Assembly (NCBI GenBank): GCA_024236215.1
Contig: JACKKX010000001.1
Location: forward strand, 248,001 to 312,000
Direction of reading: 5' to 3'
Source of the DNA: Novosphingobium sp.
Lineage (GTDB): Bacteria > Pseudomonadota > Alphaproteobacteria > Sphingomonadales > Sphingomonadaceae
Length of the DNA: 64,000 bases
Shown here: piece by piece, positions 61,703 to 64,000 of the stretch
Layout of the letters: every line of letters starts with the position of its first letter
Numbering within the stretch: position 1 is the first letter of the stretch
Position numbers and translations under genes: made by a program
The notes under the pieces: generated by a model
Told to the model about the DNA's origin: nothing
The model's input: the letters and a program-made list of their open reading frames with translations, nothing else
The model's database searches: none

Positions 61703-62599
61703 ATGGCCGAACAGCATTCCGGAGAAGCGGACAGTAGGCGCTCCTTGTGGCGCCAGATCCGCAAACTGCTTCCGATCGGCGAGTCCGATCAATCGCTGCG
61801 CGCGCAGCTTGAGGAGGCGATCGACGAGCACGAGGAAGACGGCGAACCCGGCGGCGAGGGCGATCTATCCCCGCTCGAACGGCAGATGGTGCGCAATCTG
61901 CTGCATTTTTCGGAGCACGATGCCGACGATGTGGCGATCCCGCGCGGCGAGATCATCGCCATCTCCCGCACCGCCAGCTGGGACGAGGTGGTCAAGGCCT
62001 TTGCCGAACACGGCCATTCGCGCCTTCCGGTCTATAATGAGACGCTCGACGAAGTGGTGGGCATGGTCCTGATCAAGGACGTTTTCACCTATCTTGCCGA
62101 GGGCAAGGCCCCCAAGGACTGGAACCAGCTGCTGCGCCAGCCGCTGTTCGTGCCCCAGGCGCGCGGTGCGCTCGATGTGCTGGCCGACATGCGTTCGAGC
62201 CGGGTGCACCTCGCTGTGGTGGTCGATGAATATTCGGGAACCGACGGGATCATCACCATCGAGGATCTGGTCGAGGAAATCGTCGGCGAGATCGAGGACG
62301 AGCACGACGACGCCCCCGAAGCGCTGCTGATCGAGCTAGAGGACGGAATGTGGGAAGCCGATGCCCGCGCCGAGCTGGAAGAAGTCGGCGAGACGATCGA
62401 TCCCAGGCTGGGCGAGGTCGAGGAGGATGTCGATACTCTCGGCGGCCTTGCCTTTCTGCTGGCGGGACAGGTGCCGCAAGTCGGGGCAATTCTTGACCAT
62501 GACAGCGGCTGGAAGCTGGAAGTGATTGCGGGCGACGAAAAACGCGTTACCCGTCTGCGTTTGCATCCGCCCACTCCCCAGGACGATTCCGAAGAGTAG
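61703..62599 (+). CDS. corC: CorC/HlyC-type CBS-domain transporter-associated protein
   Basis: The product is 298 residues. Two CBS domains span roughly residues 70-195, with ARLPVYN-type (HSRLPVYNETLDEVVGMV) and VDEYSGTDGIITIEDLVEEIVGEI motifs. The C-terminal CorC_HlyC domain begins near residue 210. It is linked to Mg2+/Co2+ efflux and cell envelope integrity. It ends 5 bp before the LysR gene. Confidence 0.93.
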   Translation: MAEQHSGEADSRRSLWRQIRKLLPIGESDQSLRAQLEEAIDEHEEDGEPGGEGDLSPLERQMVRNLLHFSEHDADDVAIPRGEIIAISRTASWDEVVKAFAEHGHSRLPVYNETLDEVVGMVLIKDVFTYLAEGKAPKDWNQLLRQPLFVPQARGALDVLADMRSSRVHLAVVVDEYSGTDGIITIEDLVEEIVGEIEDEHDDAPEALLIELEDGMWEADARAELEEVGETIDPRLGEVEEDVDTLGGLAFLLAGQVPQVGAILDHDSGWKLEVIAGDEKRVTRLRLHPPTPQDDSEE

Positions 62600-62604
62600 A
62601 AGCC

Positions 62605-63489
62605 TTGGCCATTCGCCGCCTGCCCCCGCTTCGTGCGATCGAAGCCTTTGTTCGCATCGTCCGTCTCGGCTCGGCCCGGGCCGCCGCCGACGAGCTGGGG
62701 CTGTCGCCCAGCGCCCTGTCGCGCCGGATCGCCGCACTTGAGGATTTCATCGGCAAACGGCTGTTCACCCGCCAGCACCAGGCGATGAAACTGACCGACG
62801 AAGGCATCGCCTTTTACGCCGCAGTTGGACCCAAATTCGATGAACTTGCCGCAGCGGTGGAGGGACAGACCGAGGATTCAAAGGTGCTGCGCCTGCACCT
62901 GGGCGTGTTGCCGCTGTTTGGTAGCCAGCGGCTGTTTCCGCGCCTGCCCGAACTGCGCAAGCAGCACCCCCGGCTGCACATCGACATCGATACCAGCCCG
63001 CACCTCGATCACCGGGTCGGCGATACGCTCGACGCGGCGATCGTGCTGGCCAAGCAGCCCGACCCTGCGTTCCACGCGGTCCGGCTCGATCACAACCGGG
63101 TTTATGCCTTTACCTCGGCGGCGCTGGCCGAAGAAATCGGCACCAGCCCCGATCAGGAAACGCTGTCGGGACAGACTTTCCTGGTTCACACCGAGCTGCC
63201 TGACAGTTTCGCCGCCTGGAAGAAGGCGATCGGCATGCCGGGGCTCGAACCGGCGGCGGTCGATCATTTCGATTCGGGCCAGCTGATCCTCGAGGCCGCG
63301 GCCCAGGGGCTGGGCGTGGCGATCATGCACGACGACCATTTCAACCGCAGCCACGACAAGCGGCTGGCGCGGCTGTTCGATGTCGAGGTGGAAAGCCCCT
63401 ATTCCTACTGGTTCATCTGCCGTCCCCACGCGCTCGAAATGCGCTCGGTGCGGATCTTTCACGAATGGCTGGTCAAGGCCGGGCTGTAA
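62605..63489 (+). CDS. LysR-family transcriptional regulator
   Basis: The product is 294 residues with a TTG start. The N-terminal HTH (GSARAAADELGLSPSALSRRIAALE) is followed by a LysR substrate-binding domain. The LPPLRAIEAF and GLGVAIMHDDH features resemble GcvA-type members. Its target is unknown; no obvious divergent partner exists because the surrounding genes run in the same direction. Confidence 0.9.
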   Translation: MAIRRLPPLRAIEAFVRIVRLGSARAAADELGLSPSALSRRIAALEDFIGKRLFTRQHQAMKLTDEGIAFYAAVGPKFDELAAAVEGQTEDSKVLRLHLGVLPLFGSQRLFPRLPELRKQHPRLHIDIDTSPHLDHRVGDTLDAAIVLAKQPDPAFHAVRLDHNRVYAFTSAALAEEIGTSPDQETLSGQTFLVHTELPDSFAAWKKAIGMPGLEPAAVDHFDSGQLILEAAAQGLGVAIMHDDHFNRSHDKRLARLFDVEVESPYSYWFICRPHALEMRSVRIFHEWLVKAGL

Positions 63490-63506
63490 TTGGCAGATTG
63501 GCTTCG

Positions 63507-64000
63507 ATGAACCGTCGATTCGCCCTGATCGCCCTGCCGCTGGCATTGTTCACGCTCGCTGGTGCCACCGCGCCGAAGAAGCCTGCGGCCAAGCCACGGG
63601 CAACTGCCGCCAGGCCGCTTCCGCCTCCGCCGCCGCTGGGCGATACGGTGCGGGTGGCGATGGTCACCGAGCTGGGAACGATCGTGCTCGAGCTCGATCA
63701 CAAGCATGCGCCCGTCACGGTCGAGAATTTCGTTCGCTACGTCGATACCAAGCGGTTTGACGGGATCGCGTTCTACCGCGCGATGCGGCTGCCCTGGGGC
63801 GAACAGCCCAACGGGCTGATCCAGGCCGGGCTGCGCGGAAACTATCTCAAGGTGTTCAAGCCGATCGCCCATGAGCCCACCAGCCAGACCGGGATCCTCC
63901 ACAAGGCCGGGGCAATCTCGATGGCGCGCAACGCGCCGGGCACCGCCGATGCCGATTTCTCGATCCTGCTGGCCGATCTGCCCAGCCTCGATGCCGATCC
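63507..64000 (+). CDS. Cyclophilin-type peptidyl-prolyl isomerase, 3' end outside window
   Basis: The open frame from the ATG at 63507 runs to the window end (164 residues). A signal peptide (RFALIALPLALFTLAGATA) is followed by a Lys/Pro/Ala-rich linker and the cyclophilin domain (TELGTIVLELDHKHAPVTVENFVRYVD, FDGIAFYRAM, GAISMARNAPGTADADFSILL). It is a periplasmic proline isomerase. The GxIS-ARN signature of the active site is complete. Confidence 0.93.
   Translation, partial: MNRRFALIALPLALFTLAGATAPKKPAAKPRATAARPLPPPPPLGDTVRVAMVTELGTIVLELDHKHAPVTVENFVRYVDTKRFDGIAFYRAMRLPWGEQPNGLIQAGLRGNYLKVFKPIAHEPTSQTGILHKAGAISMARNAPGTADADFSILLADLPSLDAD

Noticed and set aside
1-64000. CRISPR array
   Set aside because: No regularly spaced short direct repeats were found; all repeats seen are inverted and tied to mobile elements or operators.

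Overview
The window looks like a chromosomal segment of an alphaproteobacterium, most likely of the order Sphingomonadales. The right third carries a backbone of high-GC housekeeping genes (nfuA, rutE-like, tsaB, rimI, mucR, fur, plsC, miaB, phoH, ybeY, corC) in an order I associate with Novosphingobium/Erythrobacter-type genomes. That assignment is from gene content and memory; no search was run.

Bases 1 to about 46,100 are an accessory (genomic island) region built from defence genes, anti-restriction genes and nested mobile elements. From the left there are two uncharacterised genes, the second cut by an IS3-family insertion (1930-6185). That IS is itself interrupted by an ISL3-family element (2872-5856) carrying an ArsR regulator and a Cys-rich ArsP/YraQ-type permease. 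Behind it lies the tail of a DUF2958 gene. Next is a two-gene minus-strand operon: an MmeI-like (Type IIG/IIL) restriction-modification protein, translationally coupled to a 2,015-residue DUF4011/SF1 helicase with a C-terminal Vsr-like nuclease domain. A plus-strand group of envelope-type hypothetical genes follows (15.7-19.1 kb).

From 19.2 to 31.2 kb a single ardC anti-restriction gene is split into three pieces by two different tyrosine-recombinase elements. One is a RIT (recombinases-in-trio) element at 19755-24324. The other is a larger trio element at 24412-31007 that carries its own intact ardC. Joining the three pieces in frame gives back a full-length ArdC. A short RecB/Cas4-like nuclease gene follows.

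From 32.0 to 44.3 kb is the most interesting block: a HEPN-domain gene divergent from a tightly overlapping operon. The operon encodes (i) a TM0106/Cas4-like nuclease fused to a DEDD-type exonuclease and a UPF1-like helicase, (ii) a 1,193-residue McrB-type GTPase with an EVE-like domain between Walker A and Walker B, (iii) a small PD-(D/E)XK nuclease resembling PGN_0703, (iv) McrC, and (v) a WYL-domain regulator. A second IS3 copy sits between the HEPN gene and this operon. A perfectly placed palindrome in front of the operon and a long inverted repeat in front of the WYL gene are candidate operators. I read this as an expanded McrBC-like (Type IV) anti-phage system.

From 46.3 kb onward the backbone holds, on the minus strand, a secreted CocE/NonD ester hydrolase, a spermidine-synthase-like methyltransferase, class II DAHP synthase and an M16 peptidase. 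The plus strand holds a quinone oxidoreductase, then the nfuA to corC series, a LysR regulator and a partial cyclophilin. I saw no rRNA, tRNA or CRISPR array.
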